Shown: positions 29,844 to 38,676, numbered from the stretch's first letter. The stretch is DNA of 64,000 bases from Microbacterium lushaniae (GCF_008727775.1 NZ_CP044232.1:1178001-1242000); one strand, 5' to 3'. Made by a program: numbers and translations. Notes: generated from the sequence alone by a model not told the origin.

Positions 29844-31187
29844 GTGGAAGTGATCGCCTTCGTCGTCGGCGTGCTCATCATGGTCGTCGGGCTGGCCGTG
29901 TCGATCGCGCTGCACGAGATCGGCCACCTCGTGCCGGCGAAGAAGTTCGGCGTGCGCGTCGGGCAGTACATGATCGGCTTCGGACCGACCCTGTGGTCGC
30001 GCCGCATCGGTGAGACCGAATACGGATTCAAGGCGATCCCCCTGGGCGGATACATCTCCATGGCCGGGATGTATCCCCCCTCCCCGCGCGAACGCGAGGC
30101 CGCGCTGGCGGGGGAGCGTTCGGGGCGTGCAGGGGGCGGCTTCTTCGCCACGATGGTGCAGGACGCCCGGGCCGCCAACGACGAGACCCTCGTCGGCGAC
30201 GACGATCACCGCGTCTTCTACCGCCTGCCGGTGTGGAAGCGCGTCGTCGTGATGCTGGGCGGGCCGGTCATGAACCTCCTGTTCGCGATCGTGCTGTTCG
30301 CGGTCCTGTTCAGCGGCATAGGCATCAGCAGCGCCACCACGACGATCGCCTCAGTCAGCGAGTGCGTGCTCCCGGCCGGCACCGAGCGCACCGAGTGCAC
30401 ATCCGGTGACCCCGCGGCCCCCGCCGCGGAGGCGGGGATCCTGCCCGGCGACGTGCTCGTGTCGATCGACGGCACCCCCGTCTCGACGTTCGAGGAGGCA
30501 TCCGACATCATCCGGGCCCACCCGGGCACCCCGATCCGCGTCGTGCTGGAGCGCGGCGGATCCGAGCAGACGGTCACGGTGACCCCGGTGCGCACGAGCA
30601 GGGAGGTCATCGGCGAGGACGGGCGCCCGGTGGTCGGTGCCGACGGGGCACCGGAGACCGAGGAGGTGGGCTTCGTCGGCGTCGGGCCGCAGGTCACGCG
30701 CGTCCCGCAGCCGCTGTGGGCGGGACCGGAGGCGGCGTTCGAGAACGTCGGCGCGGTGGCGGGCATCATGACGCAGCTGCCCGTGCGCGTATGGGACACC
30801 GCCGTCGACCTGTTCACAGGTCAGGAACGCGATCCCAACGGTCCCCTCAGCGTCGTGGGCGCGGGACGCCTGGCCGGCGAGGTGGCCGCGACGGATGCTC
30901 CGGTCCTGGACCGCGTCGCGAGCCTCATCGGACTGCTCGCTTCGCTGAACATCGCGCTGTTCGTGTTCAACCTCATTCCGCTGCTGCCCCTGGACGGCGG
31001 CCATGTCGCGGTGGCGCTGTGGGACGGTGTCAAGCGCGCGTGGGCGACGCTGTTCCGCCGGCCCCCGCCGAAGCCGGTGGATGCCACCAGGCTCGTGCCG
31101 GTGACCTTCGTCGTGGTCGTGCTGCTGATCGGGATGGGGGCCATCCTCATCCTCGCCGACCTGTTCAACCCGGTGTCGCTGTTCTGA
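29844..31187 (+). CDS. rseP: Site-2 (M50) intramembrane metalloprotease
   Basis: Intramembrane zinc protease of the RseP/Rip1 family, which cleaves anti-sigma factors and remnant signal peptides. The product is 447 residues. The first helix holds the zinc motif HEIGH at residues 24-28. A PDZ domain lies in the middle (AAEAGILPGDVLVSIDGTPV). The third zinc ligand motif is NLIPLLPLDGGH near the C-terminal helices. The start at 29844 rests on the -10 spacing; 29838 would add two residues. dxr-rseP-ispG proximity is common in actinobacteria, here interrupted by murE, gad and the ECF/trp genes. Confidence 0.93.
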   Translation: MEVIAFVVGVLIMVVGLAVSIALHEIGHLVPAKKFGVRVGQYMIGFGPTLWSRRIGETEYGFKAIPLGGYISMAGMYPPSPREREAALAGERSGRAGGGFFATMVQDARAANDETLVGDDDHRVFYRLPVWKRVVVMLGGPVMNLLFAIVLFAVLFSGIGISSATTTIASVSECVLPAGTERTECTSGDPAAPAAEAGILPGDVLVSIDGTPVSTFEEASDIIRAHPGTPIRVVLERGGSEQTVTVTPVRTSREVIGEDGRPVVGADGAPETEEVGFVGVGPQVTRVPQPLWAGPEAAFENVGAVAGIMTQLPVRVWDTAVDLFTGQERDPNGPLSVVGAGRLAGEVAATDAPVLDRVASLIGLLASLNIALFVFNLIPLLPLDGGHVAVALWDGVKRAWATLFRRPPPKPVDATRLVPVTFVVVVLLIGMGAILILADLFNPVSLF

Positions 31188-31208
31188 TCCCGCCGGAATC
31201 GGCGGAGA

Positions 31209-31233
31209 TGTCGAAACCGCTCTGGCCCGTTCG
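31209..31233 (+). promoter_or_regulatory. Candidate ECF42-type promoter
   Basis: TGTCGA at 31209-31214 matches the -35 signature reported for ECF42 sigma factors, and a CG-starting -10-like CGTTCG lies about 13 nt further on. The gene start at 31276 is about 35 nt beyond the predicted transcription start. This suggests autoregulation of the downstream DGPF/sigma pair. Confidence 0.45.
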
Positions 31234-31275
31234 CTGACGGGGTGGGAAAGTTCCCACAGAGCGAAGGAGACACCG

Positions 31276-31641
31276 ATGAAGTACGTGATCATGTTCGCCT
31301 CCGACCCCGAGCTGGACGCGGCTCAGCCGCCGGAGCGGATGCAGGAGGACTACGCCCGGATCTACCGGTGGTTCCAGGACAACGCCGCGGTCATCGACGA
31401 CGGCGGGGCGGAACTGCAGCCGGTGGAGACGGCCACCACGGTGCGGCACGACAGCGGCGATGTGGTCGTCGTGGACGGACCGTTCTCGGAAGCCCGCGAG
31501 GTCATCGGCGGATTCAGCATCATCGACGTCGCCGACATGGACGCCGCGATCGCGCTGGTGAAGACGTGGCCGTCGCTGAGCATGCCCGGCAGCTGCGTCG
31601 AGATCCGTCCGATGGTCACCGACTACGGCCAGTTCGAATGA
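31276..31641 (+). CDS. YCII-related DGPF-domain protein
   Basis: The product is 121 residues of the YCII/DGPF family. The eponymous motif appears in VVVVDGPFSEAREVIGGF, preceded by MKYVIMFASDPELD and followed by MDAAIALVKTWPS. The biochemical role is unknown. Such genes are consistently paired with ECF42 sigma factors and are expected targets of them. AAGGAG precedes the ATG at 31276. The stop overlaps the start of the sigma gene by 4 bp (ATGA), so translation is coupled. Confidence 0.88.
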   Translation: MKYVIMFASDPELDAAQPPERMQEDYARIYRWFQDNAAVIDDGGAELQPVETATTVRHDSGDVVVVDGPFSEAREVIGGFSIIDVADMDAAIALVKTWPSLSMPGSCVEIRPMVTDYGQFE

Positions 31642-32915
31642 CCGTCCGTGCCCCGGCCGACCCGCGCGACGGGCCGGCCGGGGCGCGCCCGTCCGACCCG
31701 CGCGACGGGCCGGCCGGGGCGCGCCCGTCCGACGCGGCGCTCGCCGAGGTGGTGCGCGCGGAGAACGCCCGCCTCGTCCGCGCGCTGGCGGGCCGCTTCG
31801 ACCTCGACGTCGCGGAGGATGCGGTCGCCGACGCCGTGGCGGAGGCACTCCGCGAATGGCGGGTCTGCGGCATCCCGCCCCGCCCCGGCGCGTGGCTGGC
31901 GACCGCGGCCCGCCACAACGCGCTGGACCGCGTGCGCCGGGATGCGCGGTATCGCCACAAGCTCGCCGAGTGGGCCGCGCCGCCGGCGCAGCCCGCCGAT
32001 GAGCGGGCCGATGCCGACGAACGGCTGCCGCTGCTGTTCGGATGCTGCCACCCTGCGCTCGCGCCGGACGCGCAGCTCGCCCTCACCCTGCGCGCGGTGT
32101 GCGGCCTCACTGCCGCGCAGATCGCGGCGCTCACCTTCGAGCCCGTGGCGCGCGTGGGGCAGCGGATCGTGCGCGCGAAGCGGAAGGTCTCCGCCGCCGG
32201 CATCCCGCTGCGGATACCCGAACGCGCGGAGTTCCCCGCGCGACTGGACACGGTGCTGGCCGTCGTGGCGGCCGTGTACACGCGCGCGCATCTTCTCGAC
32301 GGCGCCGACGGGCGCACGGATCGCGACGCCGCGGAGGACGCGGTGTGGCTCGCGCGGGTGGTCGCATCCGCACTCCCCGAGGAGCCCGAGGCGCTCGGGG
32401 CCCTGGCGCTGCTGCTCCTGCACCGTGCGCGCGACGAGGCACGGTCACTCAACGGAGAGATCGTCCTGCTTCCCGCGCAGGACCGGCGGTGCTGGGACCC
32501 GGCGGCGATCGCCGAAGGGATCGCTCTCCTGCATCGGGCAGCCGCGCTGCATCGCCCTGGACGGTGGCAGCTGCAGGCCGCGATCGCCGCGTGCCATGCC
32601 GAAGCGGAGGATCCGTCAGCCACCGACTGGCGACAGATCCTGGTCCTGTACGAACTGCTGCTGCGGTACGACACGTCACCTGTCGTCCGGCTCAATCGCG
32701 CCGTGGCGCTCGCCGAGGTGGCAGGTCCCCGCGTGGCCCTCAGCGAGGTCGAGGTCCTGCCGCTGGACTCCAGCCACCTGTGGCACGCCGTGCGCGCCGA
32801 CCTGCTCCGTCGACTCGGGCGAGGTGCCGAGGCGGCCGCCGGAAATGCGCGGGCCGCCGAACTCGCGCGCAACGACGCCGAGCGCCGGCTCCTGCGTTCG
32901 CGTCTGCCGGAGTGA
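31638..32915 (+). CDS. ECF42-type RNA polymerase sigma factor with TPR-like C-terminus
   Basis: The product is 425 residues. After an N-terminal Pro/Gly/Arg stretch with a duplicated 12-residue unit, sigma region 2 runs through DVAEDAVADAVAEALREW...PGAWLATAARHNALDRVRR. Region 4 is LTLRAVCGLTAAQIAALTFEPVARVGQRIVRAKRKV. The last ~230 residues are alpha-helical, TPR-like (DUF6596 type), seen in ECF42 members instead of a separate anti-sigma factor (RDEARSLNGEIVLLPAQDR, SPVVRLNRAVALAE). Start ATG 31638 overlaps the DGPF stop. Its regulator and signal are not visible. Confidence 0.88.
   Translation: MTVRAPADPRDGPAGARPSDPRDGPAGARPSDAALAEVVRAENARLVRALAGRFDLDVAEDAVADAVAEALREWRVCGIPPRPGAWLATAARHNALDRVRRDARYRHKLAEWAAPPAQPADERADADERLPLLFGCCHPALAPDAQLALTLRAVCGLTAAQIAALTFEPVARVGQRIVRAKRKVSAAGIPLRIPERAEFPARLDTVLAVVAAVYTRAHLLDGADGRTDRDAAEDAVWLARVVASALPEEPEALGALALLLLHRARDEARSLNGEIVLLPAQDRRCWDPAAIAEGIALLHRAAALHRPGRWQLQAAIAACHAEAEDPSATDWRQILVLYELLLRYDTSPVVRLNRAVALAEVAGPRVALSEVEVLPLDSSHLWHAVRADLLRRLGRGAEAAAGNARAAELARNDAERRLLRSRLPE
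31659..31730 (+). repeat. 36-bp tandem duplication in the sigma factor gene
   Basis: Two identical 36-bp copies (31659-31694 and 31695-31730), each encoding DPRDGPAGARPS. The copies match at every base, so the duplication is recent or actively maintained. Confidence 0.9.
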
Positions 32916-32918
32916 GGA

Positions 32919-34814
32919 CTACGCCAGCGCGTGCCCGACGAGACGCTCCAGCGTGCGCATGCCGTCACGCGAGAGGATCGACTCCAGGTGGCCCTGCACG
33001 GACGCGTAGCCGGGCCCCCGCAGTGCGTACACGTCGCCGCTGTCCGGATGCGCGGCGACCTCGGTCTCGCCCACCCCCGCGGTCCCGGCGGGCACACGTG
33101 CGGTGAAGGTGTTGTAGAAGCCGATCGAGGCGGGCTCACCGAACACGTCGACGTTCAGCTGGAGCCCCTGGTGGGGGCGGGTCAGCGGCGCCAGGCCGAT
33201 CCCCAGCGCGTCGGCGAGGATCTGGTGACTCAGGCACACCGCCAGCAGCGGGCGGCCCGTCCCGCGGCGGTGCGCCACGACCTCGCGCATCCGCTGCATC
33301 CGCGCGCTGTCGGCATCACGAGGATCCCCGGGGCCGGGCCCTGCCACGACGAGGCCGGCTGTCTCCACCTGCGCATCGGTGACCTCCCCCCACGGGAGGA
33401 TGGTCACCTCGAGCCCCAGGTGGCGCAGCTGGTGGGCGAGCATCGTGGTGAAACGGTCCTCCGCGTCCACGACGATCGCGTCGACGCCGCGGAACGGCCC
33501 CGCCGGCGCGCTGTCCTGCGGCTGCATCCAGAACGCGGCCAGCCTGCTGTTGCGCGAGGCGAGCAGCTCCGCGATGGCCGGGTCGTCGGCGAGGACCCGC
33601 CGTCGGCCGGCCGGAGCATCCGGATCCGGTGCCGGCACGTCGCGGGGGATCGCGCCGATGGCGCCCAGCACGCCCGCGGCCTTGCCGTGGGTCTCGCCGA
33701 CCTCGCCGTGCGGATCGGAGTGGCGCACGAGGGTCGCCCCGACGGGGACGCGCAGGCGCCCGCCTTCCAGGTACGCGGTGCGGATGAGGATGGGTGCGTC
33801 CAGGTCGTGCGTCGCCCCGCCCTCCTCCGTCGACGGCGTGAACAGCGCCGCGACGCCGGAGTAGTACCCCCGCGGCGTGGTCTCGTGCCGCGCGATCACC
33901 GCGCACGCGTTCTGCATGGGGGAGCCGGTGACGGTGGGCGCGAACATCGTCTCGCGGAGGATGTCGCGCGGGTCCAGCCGGCTCCGCCCGCGCAGCATGT
34001 ACTCGGTGTGGGTGAGGCGCGACATCTCCTTGAGGTGCGGACCGGTGATGCGGCCGCCGTCCGAGCACACCGCCGACATCATCTTCAGCTCTTCGTCGAC
34101 GACCATGAAGAGCTCTTCGGTCTCCTTCGTCGACTCGAGGAACTCGGTGAGGGTCTCCGCCGTGGCGCCGCCGGCCGGGTGGCGGAAGGTGCCGGAGATC
34201 GGGTTCATCGTGACGACCCCGCCGCGCGCGCTCACGTGCGCTTCGGGGCTGGCCCCCACCGCGACGTGTCCGTCGGTCACGACCGCGAAGGTCCAGTACG
34301 CGCCGCGCTCGTGCTCCAGCAGGGCCCGGAACCACGTCAGCGCCGCCACGCGCGGGTCGGTGCCGACGGTTGCGGTGAAATCGCGCCGGATGACGAAGTT
34401 CGCCCCCTCGCCACGGCCGATCTCGTCGGCGATGACGCGGCGGACGATGTCGGCGTACTCGTCGTCCGCGATGTCGAATCCGGCGTCGCCGAGGGGCACC
34501 GGGTCGGCCGGCAGAGCGGCGACGACCTCGGCGCGGGGGAGTGACACATGCTCGTTCACGACGAGGCAGCGCAGCGGCGCGCCGTCGTCGTGGCTGACGA
34601 AGCCGCGTTCGCGCACCTGCCGGAACGGCACGAGTGCGAGCACCTCGCGGGCGCGGCCGGACGCATCCTCGAGCGGGATGTCGGCGAGGAGGGACACGTC
34701 CACGACGTCGCCGGTGAGGACCTCGACGGTGTCGGGGTCGCGGGCGAGCAGGGCGAACGGCGCGCTGGTCTCGGCGAGGCGGGTGAGCAGAAGCGGGATG
34801 TCGGGCCGGTTCAT
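32919..34814 (-). CDS. Anthranilate synthase, fused TrpE-TrpG
   Basis: Converts chorismate and glutamine to anthranilate. The product is 631 residues: a chorismate-binding domain to about residue 420 (FVIRRDFTATV, PISGTFRHPAGG, MFAPTVTGSPMQNACAVI), then a glutamine amidotransferase with nucleophile segment LLAVCLSHQIL and SVQGHLESIL. The CLSHQ form and fusion resemble PhzE of phenazine synthesis, but the upstream trp leader and attenuator show it serves tryptophan supply. ATG 34814 was chosen; the preceding 25 codons lie in the attenuator. No other trp genes are adjacent. Confidence 0.85.
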   Translation of the reverse strand: MNRPDIPLLLTRLAETSAPFALLARDPDTVEVLTGDVVDVSLLADIPLEDASGRAREVLALVPFRQVRERGFVSHDDGAPLRCLVVNEHVSLPRAEVVAALPADPVPLGDAGFDIADDEYADIVRRVIADEIGRGEGANFVIRRDFTATVGTDPRVAALTWFRALLEHERGAYWTFAVVTDGHVAVGASPEAHVSARGGVVTMNPISGTFRHPAGGATAETLTEFLESTKETEELFMVVDEELKMMSAVCSDGGRITGPHLKEMSRLTHTEYMLRGRSRLDPRDILRETMFAPTVTGSPMQNACAVIARHETTPRGYYSGVAALFTPSTEEGGATHDLDAPILIRTAYLEGGRLRVPVGATLVRHSDPHGEVGETHGKAAGVLGAIGAIPRDVPAPDPDAPAGRRRVLADDPAIAELLASRNSRLAAFWMQPQDSAPAGPFRGVDAIVVDAEDRFTTMLAHQLRHLGLEVTILPWGEVTDAQVETAGLVVAGPGPGDPRDADSARMQRMREVVAHRRGTGRPLLAVCLSHQILADALGIGLAPLTRPHQGLQLNVDVFGEPASIGFYNTFTARVPAGTAGVGETEVAAHPDSGDVYALRGPGYASVQGHLESILSRDGMRTLERLVGHALA

Positions 34815-34844
34815 CGTCGGTCTTTCGTCGGGGGGCGGCCGCCC

Positions 34845-34893
34845 AAACGAAGAAGACCGCCCCGAGGGCGGTCTGTCACACGAAGACACCGCC
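34845..34893 (-). terminator. trp attenuator (terminator and antiterminator)
   Basis: On the minus strand, GACCGCCC-TCG-GGGCGGTC (34855-34873) forms an 8-bp terminator stem followed by the T-rich TTCTTCGTTT. The upstream GGCGGT (34887-34893) can pair instead with ACCGCC of the terminator's 5' arm to form an antiterminator, and CACCG-TTTAGG-CGGTG across the leader stop forms the competing 1:2 hairpin. This is a classic ribosome-dependent attenuator. Confidence 0.8.
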
Positions 34894-34928
34894 TAAACGG
34901 TGAGCCACCAGGTGCGGTTCGCGGACAT
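34893..34928 (-). CDS. trpL: trp leader peptide
   Basis: An 11-codon open frame encoding MSANRTWWLTV with two consecutive tryptophan codons, ending TAG. The stop lies between the two halves of the 1:2 hairpin, so a ribosome stalled at the Trp codons would free the antiterminator. The ATG is 6 nt after TACCTT, so the leader peptide is probably translated from a leaderless mRNA. Confidence 0.85.
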   Translation of the reverse strand: MSANRTWWLTV

Positions 34929-34934
34929 GCGCCG

Positions 34935-34940
34935 AAGGTA
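34935..34940 (-). promoter_or_regulatory. Leaderless -10 element of the trp leader
   Basis: TACCTT on the minus strand, 6 nt before the trpL ATG. It lies about 40 bp from the divergent ispG -10. Confidence 0.5.
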
Positions 34941-34979
34941 CCACACGCCCACTCCGAGCCGGTGGTCAGCCCGGCGGCG

Positions 34980-34985
34980 TAGGCT
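34980..34985 (+). promoter_or_regulatory. Leaderless -10 element of ispG
   Basis: TAGGCT, 6 nt before the GTG at 34992. No ribosome site lies between. Confidence 0.55.
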
Positions 34986-34991
34986 GAGGAC

Positions 34992-36143
34992 GTGCCAGCA
35001 GTGAACATCGGGATGCCGCGGATCCCCGAGGTGCTCGCGCCTCGGCGCAAGACCCGTCAGATCCGCGTCGGCAAGGTGCTCGTCGGAGGTGGCGCTCCCG
35101 TGAGCGTGCAGTCGATGACCACGACGCCCACCACGAACATCAACGCGACCCTCCAGCAGATCGCCGAGCTGACCGCATCCGGATGCGAGATCGTGCGCGT
35201 CGCCGTGCCCAGCGCCGACGACGCGGAGGCGCTGCCGATCATCGCGAAGAAGAGCCAGATCCCGGTGATCGCCGACATCCACTTCCAGCCGAAGTACGTC
35301 TTCCAGGCCATCGACGCCGGCTGCGCCGCGGTCCGGGTCAACCCCGGCAACATCCGCCAGTTCGACGACAAGGTGGGCGAGATCGCCGCCGCGGCCAAGG
35401 CCGCCGGTGTGTCGCTGCGCATCGGCGTGAACGCGGGGTCCCTCGACAAGCGCCTGCTGGAGAAGTACGGCAAGGCCACCCCCGAGGCGCTCGCCGAAAG
35501 CGCCCGGTGGGAGGCGTCGCTGTTCGAAGAGCACGACTTCCACGACTTCAAGATCTCCGTCAAGCACAACGACCCGGTCATCATGGTCAAGGCCTACCGG
35601 CTCCTCGCCGCCATGGGCGACTGGCCGCTGCACTTGGGCGTCACCGAGGCCGGGCCCGCGTTCCAGGGGACCATCAAGAGCGCCACGGCCTTCGGCATCC
35701 TCTTGTCCGAGGGCATCGGCGACACCATCCGCGTGTCGCTGTCGGCCCCGCCGGCGGAGGAGGTCAAGGTCGGCCACCAGATCCTGCAGTCGCTGAACCT
35801 CCGCGAACGCAAGCTCGAGATCGTGTCGTGCCCCTCGTGCGGGCGCGCGCAGGTCGACGTCTACACCCTCGCCGACAACGTCACCGAGGGCCTGAAGGAC
35901 ATGACGGTGCCGCTGCGCGTGGCCGTGATGGGATGCGTCGTCAACGGCCCGGGCGAGGCCCGTGAGGCCGACCTGGGCGTCGCATCCGGCAACGGCAAGG
36001 GTCAGATCTTCGTCAAGGGTCAGGTCATCAAGACCGTGCCGGAGTCGGAGATCGTCGCCACCCTCATCGAGGAGGCCAACCGCATCGCCGACGAGATGGG
36101 CCCCGACGCCCAGATCGGCACCGCGCAGGTCATCACCGCCTGA
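34992..36143 (+). CDS. ispG: 4-hydroxy-3-methylbut-2-enyl diphosphate synthase
   Basis: Iron-sulfur enzyme of the MEP pathway (GcpE). The product is 383 residues. [11 protein letters not shown] and [13 protein letters not shown] mark the TIM-barrel. The 4Fe-4S cysteines are in [10 protein letters not shown] and [17 protein letters not shown] near the C-terminus. The GTG start follows a -10 element by 6 nt. It works with dxr in this window. It ends just before a palindrome and the BenE-type gene. Confidence 0.97.
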   Translation: MPAVNIGMPRIPEVLAPRRKTRQIRVGKVLVGGGAPVSVQSMTTTPTTNINATLQQIAELTASGCEIVRVAVPSADDAEALPIIAKKSQIPVIADIHFQPKYVFQAIDAGCAAVRVNPGNIRQFDDKVGEIAAAAKAAGVSLRIGVNAGSLDKRLLEKYGKATPEALAESARWEASLFEEHDFHDFKISVKHNDPVIMVKAYRLLAAMGDWPLHLGVTEAGPAFQGTIKSATAFGILLSEGIGDTIRVSLSAPPAEEVKVGHQILQSLNLRERKLEIVSCPSCGRAQVDVYTLADNVTEGLKDMTVPLRVAVMGCVVNGPGEAREADLGVASGNGKGQIFVKGQVIKTVPESEIVATLIEEANRIADEMGPDAQIGTAQVITA

Positions 36144-36181
36144 CGCGGACTGCGCCCCGCGTCCTCGTCCCTCGTCGCTCG

Positions 36182-36264
36182 CGCACAACGGCGGAGATCT
36201 TCGGCGACACGCCGAGCGGGGGCGGATGCGGCGGCGTGTCGCAGACGGGATCCGCTGTTGTGCG
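36182..36264. repeat. Long palindrome after ispG
   Basis: Outer arms CGCACAACGGCGGA / TCCGCTGTTGTGCG pair over 14 bp with one mismatch; inner CGACACGCCG / CGGCGTGTCG is perfect, around a G-rich loop. It starts 39 bp after ispG and runs directly into the G-run upstream of the BenE-type gene. Confidence 0.75.
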
Positions 36265-36279
36265 GGCGGGCGGGCGGGC
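36264..36279 (+). promoter_or_regulatory. G-quadruplex motif upstream of the BenE-type gene
   Basis: Four GGG runs separated by single C residues (GGGC repeated four times) on the coding strand, 29 nt before the ATG at 36308. This is the (G3N1) class with the shortest loops. It may lie in the mRNA leader or in the promoter. Confidence 0.6.
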
Positions 36280-36307
36280 GACGGCATCCACTACCGTCGG
36301 GAGTCAA

Positions 36308-37492
36308 ATGACCGACTCCCCGATCGCACGCGTGCCGCTTTCCCGGCCGATCATCGCCGGCATCGTCACCGCTCTCGTGGGTACGACGAGCAGCTTCGCC
36401 GTCGTGCTCACGGGCCTGGATGCGGTGGGGGCCACGCCTGCGCAGGCGGCGAGCGGGCTCCTCGTGCTGTGCGTCACGATGGGCCTCGGCTCGATCGTTC
36501 TGGCGTGGCGGTACCGCATGCCGATCACGGTGGCGTGGTCGACGCCGGGGGCGGCGCTGTTGGCTGCGACCGGCTCGGTGGACGGCGGCTGGCCGGCCGC
36601 GGTGGGCGCGTTCCTGGTGACCGCGGGCCTCATCCTGCTCACGGCGCTGTGGCCGCAGCTGGGCCGGATGATCGCCCGCATCCCGCCCTCGATCGCGCAG
36701 GCGATGCTCGCGGGGATCCTCCTCCCGCTGTGCGTGGCTCCCGTGACCGGGCTGGTCACCGACCCGTGGGGAGTGGCCCCGGTGCTGCTCACGTGGCTCG
36801 TGTGCGTGCGCCTCGCGCCGCGATGGGCGGTGCCGCTGGCGTTCCTCGCGGCCGCGGTCGTCGTCGCCGTGCACGTCACCGTGACAGGTGGCTCGGTGGC
36901 GCCGGCCGACCTCATACCTCGCCTGGAGGTGACGGCACCCAGCATCAGCCTTGGAGCGATCGTGGGGCTCGCGTTGCCGCTGTTCCTGGTCACGATGGCG
37001 TCGCAGAACGTTCCCGGTGTCGCGGTCATGCGCAGCTACGGCTACACCGTCCCGTGGCGACCGGCGATGTTCGTCACCGGCGTCGGCACGGCCCTGGGCG
37101 CACCCGCGGGCGGACACGCGATCAACCTCGCCGCGATCAGCGCCGCGCTCGCCGCCGCCCCCGACGCCGATCCCGATCCGACGCGGCGGTGGGTGGCGGG
37201 GGTCTCCACCGGTGCGACCGGTATCGTCCTGGGCGGCCTGTCGGCGGCCCTGGTCGCGCTCGTCGTCGTCGCGCCGGCCGGCGTCATCCCGGCCGTCGCC
37301 GGCGTGGCACTGTTCGCGGCGTTCGGTTCGGCGGTGCAGCAGGCCATCGACGACCCGGGGGAGCGGCTCGCCGCCGTCGTGACGTTCGTCGTCGCCGCAT
37401 CCGGTGTCGCCGTGGCCGGGGTCAGCGCCGCGTTCTGGGCCCTCGTGGCCGGTCTCGTCGTCCGCACCGTCCTGCACGCCGGACGCCGTTGA
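36308..37492 (+). CDS. BenE-type benzoate/H+ symporter family protein
   Basis: The product is 394 residues with about 12 hydrophobic helices. The sequence opens PLSRPIIAGIVTALVGTTSSFAVVLTG; TVAWSTPGAALLAATGSV and VTMASQNVPGVAVMRSYGY are family hallmarks of BenE in the nucleobase/sulfate transporter fold. E. coli BenE (YdcO) is its namesake, but the true substrate is uncertain because no aromatic degradation genes are nearby. The ATG is preceded by GGGAG and by a TACCGT -10-like element. It is flanked by two long palindromes. Confidence 0.82.
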   Translation: MTDSPIARVPLSRPIIAGIVTALVGTTSSFAVVLTGLDAVGATPAQAASGLLVLCVTMGLGSIVLAWRYRMPITVAWSTPGAALLAATGSVDGGWPAAVGAFLVTAGLILLTALWPQLGRMIARIPPSIAQAMLAGILLPLCVAPVTGLVTDPWGVAPVLLTWLVCVRLAPRWAVPLAFLAAAVVVAVHVTVTGGSVAPADLIPRLEVTAPSISLGAIVGLALPLFLVTMASQNVPGVAVMRSYGYTVPWRPAMFVTGVGTALGAPAGGHAINLAAISAALAAAPDADPDPTRRWVAGVSTGATGIVLGGLSAALVALVVVAPAGVIPAVAGVALFAAFGSAVQQAIDDPGERLAAVVTFVVAASGVAVAGVSAAFWALVAGLVVRTVLHAGRR

Positions 37493-37515
37493 CGCCCCCT
37501 CGGCCCGCCTGCCGC

Positions 37516-37595
37516 GCCGAAATCAGGAGAATCGCCCGGATCAGGACGGATGCGGCCGGTCCGGTCCTGATCTCGGCGATTCGCCTGATTTCGGC
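37516..37595. repeat. Long palindrome after the BenE-type gene
   Basis: Arms of 32 nt, GCCGAAATCAGGAGAATCGC... with ...GGCGATTCGCCTGATTTCGGC, match at 29 of 32 positions around a 16-nt loop. It lies 23 bp after the upstream stop and about 50 bp before the lipoprotein start. It is among the longest members of the family. Confidence 0.8.
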
Positions 37596-37645
37596 AGTGA
37601 TAGGGGGTTGTTCCAGGCGTCGGCGCAGCGCCCTAGAGTATGCGC

Positions 37646-38656
37646 ATGATCACCCTTCGGCGCGCACCCGCCGCGCTCGCCGTCGCGATCGTCCTAGGCG
37701 CCCTCGCCGGCTGCGCGCAGCCGGCTCCCGCCTCGACACCCACTGCTGCCCCGAGCAGTTCCCCCTCGCCCTCCGCGTCGGCGACCGTCGCCCCCGTCCG
37801 GGTCCCGTTCGACGGCGACTGCGCACAGGTCTTCACGGACGACGATCTCGTGACGATCACGGGAGCGGAGGCGCCCACCCTTTCGGGGGGCTCCTTGAAC
37901 GTCATCCCGCCGGGTCTTCCGGCCAGTGCAGCCGTGGTGGGCGGCCTGGAATGCGGATGGCGCGGCGAGAACCTCGCCGCGTACGTGTGGGTCACGCTCT
38001 TCCCCGCCTCCCTCGTACCGGCCGAGATCGCGCAGGAACTCGCCGACGAGTCCTGTCCGGTGAGCTGTCACCGCAGCGAGGTGATCGCCGACACGTGGGC
38101 CCTCGTCACCGTGCCACCCGTGCACCCGCCCGAGCGCGAGCCGACGGCGGAGGAGTCCGCCATCGTCCAGGGACGCCTCGACGCCGCGTTCGAGGCGCTA
38201 CGCGCCCACGGCGCGGCGCTGGCCGGCTCGCCCGGGCCGGCGGTCGAGCGCGTGCTCCCCGCGTGCGACACGCTGGCCGGACCTGTGCAGCAGGCGGCGG
38301 GCGTGAGCGCCCCCGTCTCGGGGTACCCGAGCGACGTGTACCCGGAGGGCCCCACGTGGGAGATCCTGCGCTCGCATGGCCTGGTCGAGTGGTGCGCATG
38401 GTACGACGCCGCCGCCGGCGTCGAGGTCTTCTGGCAGGCCGATGCCGGTCCGCCCTCGGACGACGCCCTGGCGCAGGTGGGCGCCGAGCTGACCGAGGTG
38501 CCGGGAGCTGACGTCGCCTATACCTTGACCGGCCGCGCCGACGGCCCGGCCGTGGTCGTTGTCGGTGACAGCCACCGCTGGACGGTGGGGGGTTACGGCA
38601 TGTCGCTCGACGCCGTGCGCGCGGCGGCGGCCGCCGTGCTCGCGCAGGGTCGATGA
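37646..38656 (+). CDS. Lipoprotein of unknown function
   Basis: The product is 336 residues. The signal peptide with lipobox LGALAGC predicts a lipid-anchored exported protein, followed by a Ser/Pro/Ala linker. The mature part has several paired cysteines ([35 protein letters not shown]). It appears to hold two similar halves, each with a DCAQ/ACDT-type opening, resembling DUF3558-like actinobacterial lipoproteins. No function can be assigned. The start at 37646 is 6 nt after TAGAGT; an in-frame ATG at 37640 abuts that element. Confidence 0.7.
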   Translation: MITLRRAPAALAVAIVLGALAGCAQPAPASTPTAAPSSSPSPSASATVAPVRVPFDGDCAQVFTDDDLVTITGAEAPTLSGGSLNVIPPGLPASAAVVGGLECGWRGENLAAYVWVTLFPASLVPAEIAQELADESCPVSCHRSEVIADTWALVTVPPVHPPEREPTAEESAIVQGRLDAAFEALRAHGAALAGSPGPAVERVLPACDTLAGPVQQAAGVSAPVSGYPSDVYPEGPTWEILRSHGLVEWCAWYDAAAGVEVFWQADAGPPSDDALAQVGAELTEVPGADVAYTLTGRADGPAVVVVGDSHRWTVGGYGMSLDAVRAAAAAVLAQGR

Positions 38657-38676
38657 GGGCCTCCGGCCCGCACGCC

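Noticed and set aside
32919..34814. Reading the PhzE-like fused synthase as a phenazine gene
   Set aside because: No other phz genes occur, and the trp leader peptide plus attenuator directly upstream point to tryptophan supply.
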